This document shows positions 45,479 through 55,508 of a stretch of DNA of 64,000 nt, one piece after another. The notes below the pieces were generated by a model. That model searched no databases, was not told where the DNA came from, and saw only the letters and a program-made list of their open reading frames with translations. The stretch is from Tatumella sp. JGM91 (lineage in GTDB: Bacteria; Pseudomonadota; Gammaproteobacteria; Enterobacterales; Enterobacteriaceae), in contig NZ_JAERJP010000013.1 of NCBI RefSeq assembly GCF_018257575.1, positions 49,835 to 113,834 of the forward strand, in the 5' to 3' direction. The translations under genes were made by a program, and so were the position numbers. Every line of letters begins with the position of its first letter. The first letter of the stretch is position 1.

Positions 45479-47122
45479 ATGTGTAAATCAACAATGAACC
45501 TTTCTCTCGCCATGAGCACTGCGGTCAGCGCAGGACAAAAGGTTCAGCAAGGAAAAGACATCGATGTATTACTGATCGGTGCTGGTGTGATGAGTGCCAC
45601 ACTGGGGACTTTTCTGCAGGAGCTGGAACCTGAATGGACTCTGGAGATGACAGAACGCCTGTCCGGTGTTGCTGAAGAATCCTCTAATGGCTGGAATAAT
45701 GCCGGGACCGGACACTCGGCTCTGGCCGAACTTAACTACACTCCGCAAAAAGCCGACGGAAGCATTGATATCAGTAAAGCCGTGGCAATTAATGAAGCGT
45801 TTCAGATTTCACGACAGTTCTGGGCCTCCCAGGTCGAAATGGGACGCCTGAGTGAGCCGGAGCGCTTTATTAATACCACCCCGCATATGAGCTTTGTCTG
45901 GGGAAACGAGAATGTTCAGTTTCTGCGTAAGCGTTTTGAGGCACTGAAATCCAGTACCCTGTTTCGCGGCATGGAATATTCAGAAGACCCGCAGCAGATC
46001 GCTGAGTGGGTGCCTCTGCTGATGCAGGGCCGTACTGGCGGTGCCCCGATTGCCGCAACCCGTACCGAGACCGGAACCGATGTTAACTTTGGTGAAATTA
46101 CCCGGCAGCTGATTAATGCACTGCAAAAAAATGATAATTTCACCCTGCGTACCCGCCATGAAGTCCGGGAGATCAACCGATTACCCGACGGGCGCTGGCA
46201 GGTCACAGTACAGGACCTGAACTTAAATACCTCAAAAAAACTGACCGCCCGCCATGTGTTTATCGGTGCCGGCGGTGCAGCATTACCACTGCTACAAAAA
46301 ACCGGTATTCCGGAAGCCCGTCGTTATGCCGGTTTCCCGGTGGGCGGATCGTTTCTGGTCACCGACAATCCGCAGCTGGTGAAGCAACACCTGGCGAAAG
46401 TGTATGGTAAGGCCAGTGTCGGTGCGCCGCCAATGTCGGTACCGCATGTCGATACCAGAATGCTGGACGGTAAGCAGGTACTGTTGTTCGGTCCTTTTGC
46501 TACCTTCTCGACCAAATTCCTGAAGCAGGGCTCATTGCTGGATATGTTCAGTTCCATGACACCGGCAAATATGCTGCCAATGTTGCAGGTCGGCAGTAAG
46601 AACCTCAACCTGATTAAATATCTGATTGGTCAGGTGCTGCAGAATGATAATGACCGGATGGAAGCGCTGCAGAATTATGTGCCGGGTGCCCGCCCGGAAG
46701 ACTGGCGTCTGGTGACGGCGGGACAACGGGTGCAGATCATCGAAAATGATGAAAAGCAGGGAGGCGTGCTGCGTTTAGGCACCGAAATTGTCACGTCACA
46801 AGACGGTACCATTTCTGCCCTGCTGGGAGCCTCACCGGGTGCATCAACTGTCGCAAAAATCATGCTCGATCTGATCGCGAAAGTCTTTCCGGCAGAACTC
46901 AGTTCAGCATCATGGCAACAGAAAATTCGCCGGATGATCCCGTCTTACGGAACATCCCTTGACGGTAACGTGGCAGCAACCGAGCAGGTGCTTTCAGCAA
47001 CCAGTCATCGTCTGAATTTACATTATGCAGCCCCGGAGCAACTCAGCTCCGCGCCTGAGAATACAGCGCCGGCCGCGGCTAATGATGAGGGTCATCACAC
47101 GGCAAACGTCGTGGGAAAGTAA
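45479..47122 (+). CDS. mqo: malate:quinone oxidoreductase
   Basis: Mqo is the FAD-dependent, membrane-associated enzyme that oxidises malate to oxaloacetate and passes electrons to quinone. I start at the ATG at 45479 (547 residues), because GAGGAG at 45462-45467 precedes it; the frame opens at a TTG at 45425. The FAD motif [11 protein letters not shown] and the family blocks [38 protein letters not shown] and [19 protein letters not shown] are present. The N-terminal extension resembles a membrane anchor, as in E. coli. Confidence 0.95.
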   Translation: MCKSTMNLSLAMSTAVSAGQKVQQGKDIDVLLIGAGVMSATLGTFLQELEPEWTLEMTERLSGVAEESSNGWNNAGTGHSALAELNYTPQKADGSIDISKAVAINEAFQISRQFWASQVEMGRLSEPERFINTTPHMSFVWGNENVQFLRKRFEALKSSTLFRGMEYSEDPQQIAEWVPLLMQGRTGGAPIAATRTETGTDVNFGEITRQLINALQKNDNFTLRTRHEVREINRLPDGRWQVTVQDLNLNTSKKLTARHVFIGAGGAALPLLQKTGIPEARRYAGFPVGGSFLVTDNPQLVKQHLAKVYGKASVGAPPMSVPHVDTRMLDGKQVLLFGPFATFSTKFLKQGSLLDMFSSMTPANMLPMLQVGSKNLNLIKYLIGQVLQNDNDRMEALQNYVPGARPEDWRLVTAGQRVQIIENDEKQGGVLRLGTEIVTSQDGTISALLGASPGASTVAKIMLDLIAKVFPAELSSASWQQKIRRMIPSYGTSLDGNVAATEQVLSATSHRLNLHYAAPEQLSSAPENTAPAAANDEGHHTANVVGK

Positions 47123-47537
47123 CTCCGGAGTGAATACCCGCTCACCGTTCGCGTAAAGAGAGCGCTGAGCCGCTGGTCCCGCTTTCTGTCGCGTCACTGC
47201 CGGTTAGCGGGGCTCCCGTTTTCCCTTATTCCGGCGACCCGGGATGAGAGCATCGCAATCAGTACCGCCCTGCGGTGATACTCCGGTATAAAAGTAAGCA
47301 CCAACTTATCTTTCAGCCCGCGGGGGATTTATTCCCCGCCGGGCTTCTTCATCTCCGCACGGATATTCACACCACAATATCACCGGCTTCTCTGTCAGGG
47401 TTCAGGCCCCGTCACCGCCGGATCCGCTGACAAATCAATGTAATATAACCTGCTGTTATCCCGGTTAAAAAAGCGCCTTATCCCGGCCATCCGATGGCAT
47501 ACTGAGCTGTCGTCCACCCGCTATTCAGGTAACCGTT
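47123..47537. other. gap with mqo terminator candidate
   Basis: These 415 bases hold no supported gene. A hairpin at 47315-47345 (AGCCCGCGGGG against CCCCGCCGGGCT with one bulge) is followed by TCTTCAT, a weak T-run, and could end mqo transcription 190 bases past its stop. TAACCGTT lies just before the next start, without a clear ribosome site. Confidence 0.5.
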
Positions 47538-48392
47538 ATGAGCCGTGAAGTCAGTTTCAGCCAGGCAGATGTTTTCTCTGTATTACCTTTTCAGGGTAAC
47601 CCGCTGGCAGTGATCTGCAATGCTGTGGATCTGGAAGAGCAGCATCTGCTACAAATTGCCCGATGGATGAATATTTCTGAAACCACTTTCGTTCTCCCCG
47701 CGCAACACAAAGATGCTGACTATCGTGTCCGTATCTTCACCCCTGACGGAGAACTCGATTTTGCCGGGCACCCGACACTGGGTACCGCTCATGTCTTACT
47801 GGAAAACGGATCCATTTGCGCGAAACAAGGGAGAGTAATACAGGAATGTGCCGCCGGACTCATCCCGGTTCGTCTTGACCAGAAAAACCATTTGTCCTTC
47901 CTTGCTCCGCCGGCACCGATAACTCAGGTGTCATCACAACTGATTGAAGAAATTACAGGGATATCCACGGACGATAACATGCCACCGGCAGTTGCAGGAG
48001 CCGGGAGTCGCTGGTTACTGCTACCGTTAGCACACACAGAGCATCTCAGAACCCTGACAGTGTCTGCAAAATCCCTGGCGCTATTGGCACAACACACCGG
48101 CAGTAAAGGGATCGTTCTCTTTGCGCCCGTCAGTGATAATAGTGGCGATGATTATGAATTGCGTGTGATATTTACCAAACACGGTGCTGTTACCGAAGAT
48201 CCGGTCACCGGCAGTGCTAATGCCGGTCTGGCACAGTACCTGGCCTCGCAGGGACGTACTGACAGTTATCGAGCCCGCCAGGGGTTATCAATCGGTCACC
48301 ATGGCCGCATTGTCATTGATTACGCCGGGGAAGAGGTGTGGATAGGTGGCCAGGTCACTACCCGCATCCGTGGAAATTTCCTGCTGCCCTGA
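47538..48392 (+). CDS. PhzF-family isomerase-like protein
   Basis: This 284-residue protein of the PhzF/diaminopimelate-epimerase-like fold has family motifs FQGNPLAV at 18-25, the probable catalytic glutamate Glu48 in NISETTFV, PDGELDFAGHPTLGTA near 69-84 and TEDPVTGSANAGLA near the C-terminus. Apart from PhzF itself, most members have no known reaction. No phenazine genes are nearby, so a role in phenazine synthesis should not be inferred. It precedes yhjD by 78 bases. Confidence 0.85.
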   Translation: MSREVSFSQADVFSVLPFQGNPLAVICNAVDLEEQHLLQIARWMNISETTFVLPAQHKDADYRVRIFTPDGELDFAGHPTLGTAHVLLENGSICAKQGRVIQECAAGLIPVRLDQKNHLSFLAPPAPITQVSSQLIEEITGISTDDNMPPAVAGAGSRWLLLPLAHTEHLRTLTVSAKSLALLAQHTGSKGIVLFAPVSDNSGDDYELRVIFTKHGAVTEDPVTGSANAGLAQYLASQGRTDSYRARQGLSIGHHGRIVIDYAGEEVWIGGQVTTRIRGNFLLP

Positions 48393-48470
48393 TACCGGTT
48401 CGTCTGTCAGGGAATTGCCCGCTATAATTATCCTGTTGTTTATTACATTACAAAAGGATCCCTGACCTCC

Positions 48471-49508
48471 ATGGTGGAAAAAACACCCGTCACTGACGGA
48501 GAAAAAAAACAGCCGGAACCCGTGATTAAGACCGGCAATCCTTCCGTCGATCGCTCGATCACTAAAGCAACCGAAGGTATTCACTGGTTCAGAAATATAC
48601 CTGCTGTCGCCCATTTTTTACGCGCAATTGAACGGTTTAATGACCGGATGGGTAGCCAGTTTGGCGCGGCGATTACCTATTTTTCCTTTCTTTCGATTAT
48701 CCCGATATTAATGGTGTCATTCGCTGCCATAGGTTTTGTTCTGGCGTCGAATCAAAACCTGCTGGCTGAACTCATTGATAAGATAGTGAACAGTATCAGT
48801 GACCCTTCGCTGGCCGGAACCCTGAAAAGTACAGTAAACACGGCTATCCAGCAACGCACCACCGTGGGCATTACGGGGTTATTACTGGCGCTCTATTCCG
48901 GTATCAGCTGGGTGGGGAATTTACGCGAAGCTATCCGCGCACAGTCCCGGGATATCTGGGAACGGACCGAACGGGATCATGAAAAAATCTGGCGGAAATA
49001 TATCCGTGATTTTATTTCTCTGACCGGTCTGATGCTGGCGCTGGTGATTGCTCTTTCTCTGACATCGGTGGCAGGTTCTGCGCAGGCAACCATTGTTCAT
49101 GCGCTGGGGTTAGATCATATCGACTGGCTGCGGCCGGTAATGACGATTATTGCCCTGACCATCTCTGTATCAGCAAACTTCCTGATTTTTTTATGGATTT
49201 TCTGGGTATTACCCGCCCACCAGCCACCCAGAAAAGCCTTACTGCGGGGCACATTACTGGCCGCTATTGGCTTTGAAGTGATTAAATTTATTATGACGAT
49301 TATGCTGCCAAAAGTAGCGTCTTCGCCATCCGGTGCCGCATTCGGTTCAGTGCTGGGCCTGATGGCATTCTTTTACTTTTTTGCCCGGCTGACATTGTTC
49401 TGTGCAGCATGGATAGCCACCGCTCAGTATAATACTGCACAGACTCAGAGTGCCGCCGCGGAAAGTGATTCGTCCGCCGAGATATCACAAAATGTAACCA
49501 GAGATTAA
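48471..49508 (+). CDS. yhjD: inner-membrane protein YhjD
   Basis: This 345-residue member of the YihY/BrkB (UPF0761) family has about six helices. It matches E. coli YhjD rather than YihY in its long N-terminus, and a yhjE orthologue follows, as in E. coli. Altered YhjD can suppress lethality of Kdo-deficient lipid A mutants in E. coli, pointing to a role in the cell envelope, but its normal activity is unknown. CATTACAAAAGGATC upstream contains the ribosome site. Confidence 0.85.
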   Translation: MVEKTPVTDGEKKQPEPVIKTGNPSVDRSITKATEGIHWFRNIPAVAHFLRAIERFNDRMGSQFGAAITYFSFLSIIPILMVSFAAIGFVLASNQNLLAELIDKIVNSISDPSLAGTLKSTVNTAIQQRTTVGITGLLLALYSGISWVGNLREAIRAQSRDIWERTERDHEKIWRKYIRDFISLTGLMLALVIALSLTSVAGSAQATIVHALGLDHIDWLRPVMTIIALTISVSANFLIFLWIFWVLPAHQPPRKALLRGTLLAAIGFEVIKFIMTIMLPKVASSPSGAAFGSVLGLMAFFYFFARLTLFCAAWIATAQYNTAQTQSAAAESDSSAEISQNVTRD

Positions 49509-49548
49509 ATCAGCGAAAAATTTTATCTCACGGATATTTTTAAGCCAA

Positions 49549-49588
49549 AAAGGCCGATCAGAGTGACAGAGCCACTTTTTTTCGGCCT
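49549..49588 (+). terminator. possible terminator after yhjD
   Basis: AAGGCCGA and TCGGCCTT form an 8-bp stem enclosing a run of seven T residues and a small inner GTG/CAC hairpin. The inner hairpin plus T-run could terminate, or the outer stem may act alone. It lies 40 bases after the yhjD stop. Confidence 0.5.
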
Positions 49589-49776
49589 TAAATTAGCGAA
49601 ATACTCTGAAAAAACCCCGACTAACCATTGCCATCTGTTGGCAAAGAGAACACATCAAAGATTATTCACTTTATCGCCGGATATCCGCACCAGCTCAGGC
49701 TTTTTGGTGATTGAAGGCTATAAAACAGCTGCGTAATATGGTTCGTCCATCGTTACAAAAATAAGAATCTATTATT

Positions 49777-51111
49777 ATGCAAACCAGCCATACTGAGCCT
49801 TACTTATCAGCCGCAGACTCTCCCCCGGTGAACTCAAGAGGAAAAGTCGTTATCGCCTCCCTGGTGGGTACCGCCATTGAATTTTTTGATTTCTATATTT
49901 ATGCCACTGCGGCCGTTATTGTATTTCCACATATTTTTTTCCCGCAGGGTGATGCCACTGTCGCGACACTTCAGTCGCTGGCAACTTTCGCCATTGCTTT
50001 CGTTGCCCGGCCCATCGGCTCAGCAGTATTTGGTCACTTCGGCGACCGGATCGGCCGTAAAGCGACACTGGTAGCCTCTTTATTAACGATGGGTATTTCG
50101 ACGGTCGTGATCGGATTACTGCCTGGCTATAGCACCATCGGCGTGGCAGCGCCTTTATTGCTGGCCCTGGCCCGCTTTGGCCAGGGGCTGGGACTGGGCG
50201 GAGAATGGGGAGGTGCAGCTCTGCTGGCGACCGAAAATGCGCCGGCCAGAAAACGGGCGTTTTATGGTTCGTTCCCGCAGCTGGGTGCGCCTATCGGTTT
50301 CTTTTTCGCAAACGGCACTTTTTTACTGCTTTCCTGGCTGCTGACTGACCAGCAGTTTATGGACTGGGGCTGGCGAGTGCCTTTTATTCTGTCAGCCGTA
50401 CTGGTGATTATTGGCCTGTATGTGCGTGTGTCGCTGCATGAAAGCCCGGTATTCGACAAAGTTAAACAAGAGAATAAACAGGTTAAAGTGCCGATTGCCA
50501 CCCTGCTTTCTGAACATTTCGGGGCCACAATTATCGGGACGTTTATTATGCTGGCCACCTATACCCTGTTTTATATTATGACTGTCTATTCAATGAGCTT
50601 CGGCACTGCACCCGCACCCGCCGGTTTAGGCTTCTCGCGTAACAGTTTCCTGTGGATGCTGATGATTGCGGTTATCGGATTCGGCATTACCATCCCGCTG
50701 GCCGGTATTATGGCGGACCGGTTTGGTCGCCGCCGCACCATGATCGCGATCACGTTGCTGATTATTGCCTTCGCCTTGCTGTTCCCTGCCCTGCTGGGAT
50801 CCGGATCATCATGGCTGGTGATGCTGTTCTTACTGACCGGACTGAGTATTATGGGCCTGACTTTCGGGCCGATGGGTGCGTTATTACCGGAGTTGTTCCC
50901 GACCGAAGTCCGTTATACCGGAGCATCTTTCTCCTATAACCTGTCGTCAATTTTAGGTGCTTCTGTCGCCCCTTATATTGCCACCTGGCTGAATGCTAAG
51001 TACGGACTGTTCGCTGTCGGATTATATCTGGCGTCGATGGCGGTACTGACACTGCTGGCACTGGTGCTCAGCAAAGAAACACGCCATCAGACCCTGTTTG
51101 AAGTCTCCTGA
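49777..51111 (+). CDS. yhjE: MHS-family transporter YhjE
   Basis: This 444-residue inner-membrane carrier of the metabolite:H+ symporter group matches E. coli YhjE nearly throughout: VASL-GTAIEFFDFYIYATAAVIVFPHIFFPQGD, FGHFGDRIGRKATLVASLLTMGISTVVIGLLPGY and TFGPMGALLPELFPTEVRYTGASFSYN. The substrate is not known; relatives carry dicarboxylates, shikimate or osmolytes. It is related to the ProP-like protein at 440-1915 but clearly distinct. Confidence 0.93.
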   Translation: MQTSHTEPYLSAADSPPVNSRGKVVIASLVGTAIEFFDFYIYATAAVIVFPHIFFPQGDATVATLQSLATFAIAFVARPIGSAVFGHFGDRIGRKATLVASLLTMGISTVVIGLLPGYSTIGVAAPLLLALARFGQGLGLGGEWGGAALLATENAPARKRAFYGSFPQLGAPIGFFFANGTFLLLSWLLTDQQFMDWGWRVPFILSAVLVIIGLYVRVSLHESPVFDKVKQENKQVKVPIATLLSEHFGATIIGTFIMLATYTLFYIMTVYSMSFGTAPAPAGLGFSRNSFLWMLMIAVIGFGITIPLAGIMADRFGRRRTMIAITLLIIAFALLFPALLGSGSSWLVMLFLLTGLSIMGLTFGPMGALLPELFPTEVRYTGASFSYNLSSILGASVAPYIATWLNAKYGLFAVGLYLASMAVLTLLALVLSKETRHQTLFEVS

Positions 51112-51119
51112 GTCCTGAA

Positions 51120-51155
51120 ACCTCTTCCTCGCCACAGGGGGAAGAGGTCACTTTT
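51120..51155 (+). terminator. terminator after yhjE
   Basis: ACCTCTTCC and GGAAGAGGT form a 9-bp stem with an 11-nt loop followed by CACTTTTCTG, 8 bases after the yhjE stop. Bases 51156-51387 up to the ilvC terminator hold nothing I can support. Confidence 0.72.
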
Positions 51156-51387
51156 CTGTTTCCCTTTCCGTGTTCAGTGCCACAAAATTCAGGTTGTTCA
51201 CTCAGGCTGAATAACAGTGAAGCGGCGTATAACCGCTCCCTGCCCGGCAATATTGATCAGACTTAGGATAATCAATACACCCTATTGCCTGATCGCCAGC
51301 ACCAGTGGCAAAAGCAATAGCGGACAGAAAAGGTGACAGATGAAGGGCTGTATTTCGTCCCTGAGGTACGGGCTGTTACCTGGCAAC

Positions 51388-51408
51388 AAAAAACCCGGCA
51401 TTGCCGGG
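51388..51408 (-). terminator. intrinsic terminator of ilvC
   Basis: On the minus strand CCCGGC and GCCGGG form a 6-bp stem with a 3-nt loop followed by six T residues, 25 bases past the ilvC stop. Confidence 0.9.
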
Positions 51409-51432
51409 CTGTTTGTTAAACCTTGGTTAGCA

Positions 51433-52911
51433 TTAACCGGCAACGGCAATGCGTTTCATATCGGTCATATAACCGCGCAGTTTACCACCGACCTTTTCAA
51501 TCGGGTGCTGGCGGATAGCTTCATTAACTTCACGCAGCTGCGCATTATCAACGCCATTACCCTTCAGGGTTTCCTGACCTAAATCACCGGTCTGCAGCTG
51601 AGCCATAAAGTCTTTCAGCAGCGGAACCGCCGCAAAAGAGAACAGATAGTTACCGTACTCGGCAGTATCGGAAATAACGACATTCATTTCATACAGACGC
51701 TTACGTGCAATGGTATTCGCGATCAGAGGCAGTTCATGCAGTGATTCATAATATGCAGACTCTTCGATAATTCCGGAGTCAACCATGGTTTCAAACGCCA
51801 GTTCAACGCCGGCTTTAACCATCGCAATCATCACCACGCCCTGGTCGTAGTAGTCCTGCTCAGCAATTTTTCCTTCGAACTGCGCAGCATTTTCGAAGGC
51901 TGTTTTACCGGTCTCTTCACGCCAGGTCAGCAAATCTTTATCATTATTAGCCCAGTCAGCCATCATACCGGAAGAGAATGCACCAGAGATAATGTCATCC
52001 ATATGTTTCTGAAACAGAGGAGCCATGATCTCTTTCAGCTGTTCTGACAGTTCATACGCACGAATTTTTGCAGGATTCGACAGACGATCCATCATCAGGG
52101 TAATACCACCAAACTTCAGTGATTCGGTGATCGTTTCCCAGCCAAACTGGATCAGTTTTTCAGCATAAGCGGCATCGGTACCTTCAGCCACCAGCTTATC
52201 AAAACACAGTAAAGAACCCGCCTGTAACATACCGCACAGGATAGTCTGTTCACCCATCAGGTCTGATTTTACTTCGGCAACAAAAGAAGATTCCAGCACC
52301 CCGGCACGGTGGCCTCCGGTAGCTGCTGCCCATGCTTTGGCAATCGCCAGACCTTCACCCTTAGGATCATTTTCCGGATGTACGGCGATCAGGGTAGGAA
52401 CCCCGAAACCACGCTTATATTCTTCACGGACTTCAGTGCCCGGACATTTTGGCGCGACCATCACGACCGTAATATCTTTACGGATAGTTTCGCCGACTTC
52501 AACAATGTTAAAACCATGAGAGTAACCCAGTGCAGAGCCTTCTTTCATCAGAGGCTGCACTGCCTGAACTACAGCAGAGTGCTGCTTGTCCGGCGTCAGG
52601 TTGACCACCAGGTCGGCCTGCGGGATCAGCTGTTCATAGGTACCGACTTTAAAGCCGTTATCTGTCGCTTTGCGCCATGAGGCACGTTTCTCAGCAATCG
52701 CTTCAGCACGCAGGGCGTAAGCAATATCCAGACCGGAATCACGCATATTCAGCCCCTGGTTAAGGCCCTGCGCACCACAACCAACAATCACGATTTTTTT
52801 GCCTTTCAGAAAGCTGGCTTCGTCCGCAAATTCGTCACGGGACATAAAACGACATTTGCCTAACTGCGCTAACTGGTTACGCAGATTCAGAGTGTTGAAA
52901 TAGTTAGCCAT
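51433..52911 (-). CDS. ilvC: ketol-acid reductoisomerase IlvC
   Basis: IlvC converts acetolactate or acetohydroxybutyrate to the dihydroxy-acid in valine and isoleucine synthesis, using NADPH and magnesium. The 492-residue length marks the long class II form with a duplicated C-terminal domain. The Rossmann motif GCGAQG is at residues 44-49. It is divergent from its activator gene ilvY, with the IlvY operator between them. Confidence 0.97.
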   Translation of the reverse strand: MANYFNTLNLRNQLAQLGKCRFMSRDEFADEASFLKGKKIVIVGCGAQGLNQGLNMRDSGLDIAYALRAEAIAEKRASWRKATDNGFKVGTYEQLIPQADLVVNLTPDKQHSAVVQAVQPLMKEGSALGYSHGFNIVEVGETIRKDITVVMVAPKCPGTEVREEYKRGFGVPTLIAVHPENDPKGEGLAIAKAWAAATGGHRAGVLESSFVAEVKSDLMGEQTILCGMLQAGSLLCFDKLVAEGTDAAYAEKLIQFGWETITESLKFGGITLMMDRLSNPAKIRAYELSEQLKEIMAPLFQKHMDDIISGAFSSGMMADWANNDKDLLTWREETGKTAFENAAQFEGKIAEQDYYDQGVVMIAMVKAGVELAFETMVDSGIIEESAYYESLHELPLIANTIARKRLYEMNVVISDTAEYGNYLFSFAAVPLLKDFMAQLQTGDLGQETLKGNGVDNAQLREVNEAIRQHPIEKVGGKLRGYMTDMKRIAVAG

Positions 52912-53036
52912 GGGTACTCCGGTTGAGTTGTGTTTGTATTTATAAGGTATTCAGCCGCGAAGGTTGCGTGACTGAGAATACCTCCATCATATGTCAGGAT
53001 TTCTATTGCTTAAATTGATATATTAACAACGTTATA

Positions 53037-53051
53037 TTGCAATAACTGCAA
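53037..53051. promoter_or_regulatory. IlvY operator
   Basis: TTGCA and TGCAA form an inverted repeat with a 5-base spacer, similar to the known tandem IlvY operators between ilvY and ilvC in E. coli. It lies 22 bases before the ilvY start. A second, degenerate site around 53005-53030 is possible. IlvY bound here activates ilvC when acetolactate is present and represses itself. Confidence 0.7.
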
Positions 53052-53072
53052 TACACTACGGAGTCACTCAGC

Positions 53073-53954
53073 ATGGATTTACGGGATCTGAAATTATTTC
53101 TGCATCTGGCCGACAGCCGTCATTTTGGCCAGACGGCCCGCGCTATGCACGTCAGTCCCTCCACCCTTTCACGTCAAATCCAGCGGCTGGAAGAGGACGT
53201 GGGTCACCCGTTATTTATGCGCGATAATCGTTCAGTTGCCCTGACCACCGCCGGAGAAAATTTCAGCCTGTTTGCCAGACAAACCCTGCTGCATTATCAG
53301 CAACTGCGTCACCTGATGGACCTTAATAGTCCTTCCCTGAGTGGTGAGTTACATCTGTTCTGCTCCGTGACTGCTGCCTATAGCCATCTGCCTCCTGTCC
53401 TTGACCGTTTTCGGGCCGAACATCCGCAGGTGGAAATTAAATTATCTACCGGCGACCCTTCTGATGCCGTAGAGAAAATCAGTTCCGGTGAAGCCGACCT
53501 GGCAATAGCCGGTAAACCTGAGTCTCTGCCTGCAGGAATAGCATTTAATCCTCTGGATGTGCTGCCCCTGGCACTGATTGCGCCGGCATTACCTTGCCCG
53601 GTCAGGAGCGAGGTCACCTCGGTCGATCCTGACTGGAGCCGGGTACCCTTTATTTTTCCTGAGCAAGGGCCGGTACGGCGCAGCGTCGATCTGTGGCTGC
53701 GCCGCAGAAAAATCACCAATCCGCTGATTTATGCCACGGTCGCAGGACACGAAGCGATAGTGTCGATGGTTGCCCTCGGCTGTGGTGTGGCTTTATTGCC
53801 GGTCGTGGTGCTGGAAAACAGCCCCGAGCCGGTACGTAACCGTATTATGTCCCTGCCACTCAGCGATACGGGTACTCCGCTGGAACTAGGGGTGTGTGTC
53901 CGGAAGAAGCGGCTCGGAGAGCCGCTGATCAATGCTTTCTGGGATTTACTCTGA
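53073..53954 (+). CDS. ilvY: LysR-family activator IlvY
   Basis: This 293-residue LysR-type regulator activates ilvC in response to acetolactate or acetohydroxybutyrate. Its winged helix is DLRDLKLFLHLADSRHFGQTARAMHVSPSTLSRQIQRLEED, the family signature of IlvY. Its stop codon directly abuts the stop of ilvA on the other strand, with no bases between them and no visible terminator. Confidence 0.95.
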   Translation: MDLRDLKLFLHLADSRHFGQTARAMHVSPSTLSRQIQRLEEDVGHPLFMRDNRSVALTTAGENFSLFARQTLLHYQQLRHLMDLNSPSLSGELHLFCSVTAAYSHLPPVLDRFRAEHPQVEIKLSTGDPSDAVEKISSGEADLAIAGKPESLPAGIAFNPLDVLPLALIAPALPCPVRSEVTSVDPDWSRVPFIFPEQGPVRRSVDLWLRRRKITNPLIYATVAGHEAIVSMVALGCGVALLPVVVLENSPEPVRNRIMSLPLSDTGTPLELGVCVRKKRLGEPLINAFWDLL

Positions 53955-55502
53955 TCACCGGCCAGCAAGGAAAAACCGGAAGGCCGGATTATTACTTTCA
54001 TCATGAAAATCATAACCCAGTGCGGACAGATGCTCCGCAAACCGGGGATCATTATTACCGAGTTCAAATGCAGCCAGTACCCGGCCATAGTCTGTGCCAT
54101 GACTACGGTAGTGAAACAGGGAGATATTCCAGTGCGTGCCCAGGGTCTGCAGAAATTTCAGCAGAGCTCCCGGCGATTCAGGAAACTCAAAACTGTATAA
54201 CCTTTCCTGCAATGGTTTACCCGGCCTGCCCCCGACCATATAACGCAGATGCAGTTTAGCCATTTCGTCGTCTGACAGGTCCACCACCAGGTAACCTTCG
54301 TCACTCAGTTGCCGGACAATTTCAGTGCGTTCGTCCAGCCCGCGGGTTAAACGCACGCCGACAAAAATGCAGGCATTCTGGTCATCCGCATAACGATAAT
54401 TAAATTCGGTCACCGCACGGCCACCGAGGATCTGACAAAACTTCAGGAAGCTCCCCGGCTGTTCCGGGATCGTCACTGCCAGCAAAGCTTCGCGCTGTTC
54501 GCCCAGCTCACAGCGTTCTGAGACATAACGCAGTCCGTGAAAATTGACGTTAGCACCGGATAAAACATGTGCCAGCCGCTCATCTTTAATATCATGCTGC
54601 TGAATATATTTTTTCATCCCTGCCAGCGCCAGAGCCCCGGAAGGCTCGGCGATTGCACGCACATCTTCGAAAATATCTTTCATTGCTGAGCAAATAGCAT
54701 CACTGTCGACAGTCACGATATCATCCAGGTACTCCCTGCAAAGACGATAGGTTTCGTTACCAATACGCTTAACAGCCACCCCTTCGGCAAACAAACCGAC
54801 CCGCGATAAATCCACCGGCCCACCCGCCTTGAGTGCGGCATTAAGGCAGGCGGAATCTTCAGCTTCAACAGCGATCACTTTAATTTCCGGCATCAGTTGT
54901 TTAATAACCACCGCCACCCCGGCAGCCAGACCGCCACCACCCACCGGGACGAAGATACGATCGATATGTGCATCCTGCTGCAGCAGTTCCAGTGCCAGGG
55001 TACCCTGCCCCGCGATCACTGCCGGATGATCGAACGGCGGCACAAAGGTATAACCATGTTCTTCTGCCAGCGAGATAGCTTTCGCTTTTGCTTCATCAAA
55101 GTTTGCGCCATGCAGACAGGCCTCTCCGCCAAAAGCACGCACCGCATCTACCTTAATTTCTGCGGTGGCTACCGGCATCACAATCAGAGACTTGATCCCT
55201 AGCTGGCTGGCAGACAGTGCAACCCCCTGAGCATGGTTACCGGCCGACGCAGTCACCACTCCCCGGGTGCGTTGCTGTTGATTCAACCCGGCAATCATTG
55301 CGTAAGCTCCGCGCAATTTAAAGCTATGCACCGGCTGACGATCTTCACGTTTTACCATGATGGTATTGCCAAGACGCCGCGACAGTTTTTCCATCGTCTG
55401 TAACGGAGTGACCCGGGTAATCTCATAGACCGGGGATCGCAACGCTGCATGCAGGTACTCCGCACCCGAAGGTGCGGAAGAAAGAGGTTTGGAAGCTGCC
55501 AT
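53955..55502 (-). CDS. ilvA: biosynthetic threonine deaminase IlvA
   Basis: IlvA deaminates threonine to 2-oxobutyrate, the first step to isoleucine, and is feedback-inhibited by isoleucine. The 515-residue protein has the PLP lysine Lys62 (HSFKLRGAYAM), the glycine-rich VPVGGGGLAAG and two C-terminal ACT-like regulatory domains. It starts 6 bases after the ilvD stop, with GGGAGG inside the end of ilvD, and is the last gene of ilvGMEDA. Confidence 0.97.
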   Translation of the reverse strand: MAASKPLSSAPSGAEYLHAALRSPVYEITRVTPLQTMEKLSRRLGNTIMVKREDRQPVHSFKLRGAYAMIAGLNQQQRTRGVVTASAGNHAQGVALSASQLGIKSLIVMPVATAEIKVDAVRAFGGEACLHGANFDEAKAKAISLAEEHGYTFVPPFDHPAVIAGQGTLALELLQQDAHIDRIFVPVGGGGLAAGVAVVIKQLMPEIKVIAVEAEDSACLNAALKAGGPVDLSRVGLFAEGVAVKRIGNETYRLCREYLDDIVTVDSDAICSAMKDIFEDVRAIAEPSGALALAGMKKYIQQHDIKDERLAHVLSGANVNFHGLRYVSERCELGEQREALLAVTIPEQPGSFLKFCQILGGRAVTEFNYRYADDQNACIFVGVRLTRGLDERTEIVRQLSDEGYLVVDLSDDEMAKLHLRYMVGGRPGKPLQERLYSFEFPESPGALLKFLQTLGTHWNISLFHYRSHGTDYGRVLAAFELGNNDPRFAEHLSALGYDFHDESNNPAFRFFLAGR

Positions 55503-55508
55503 GATCGA

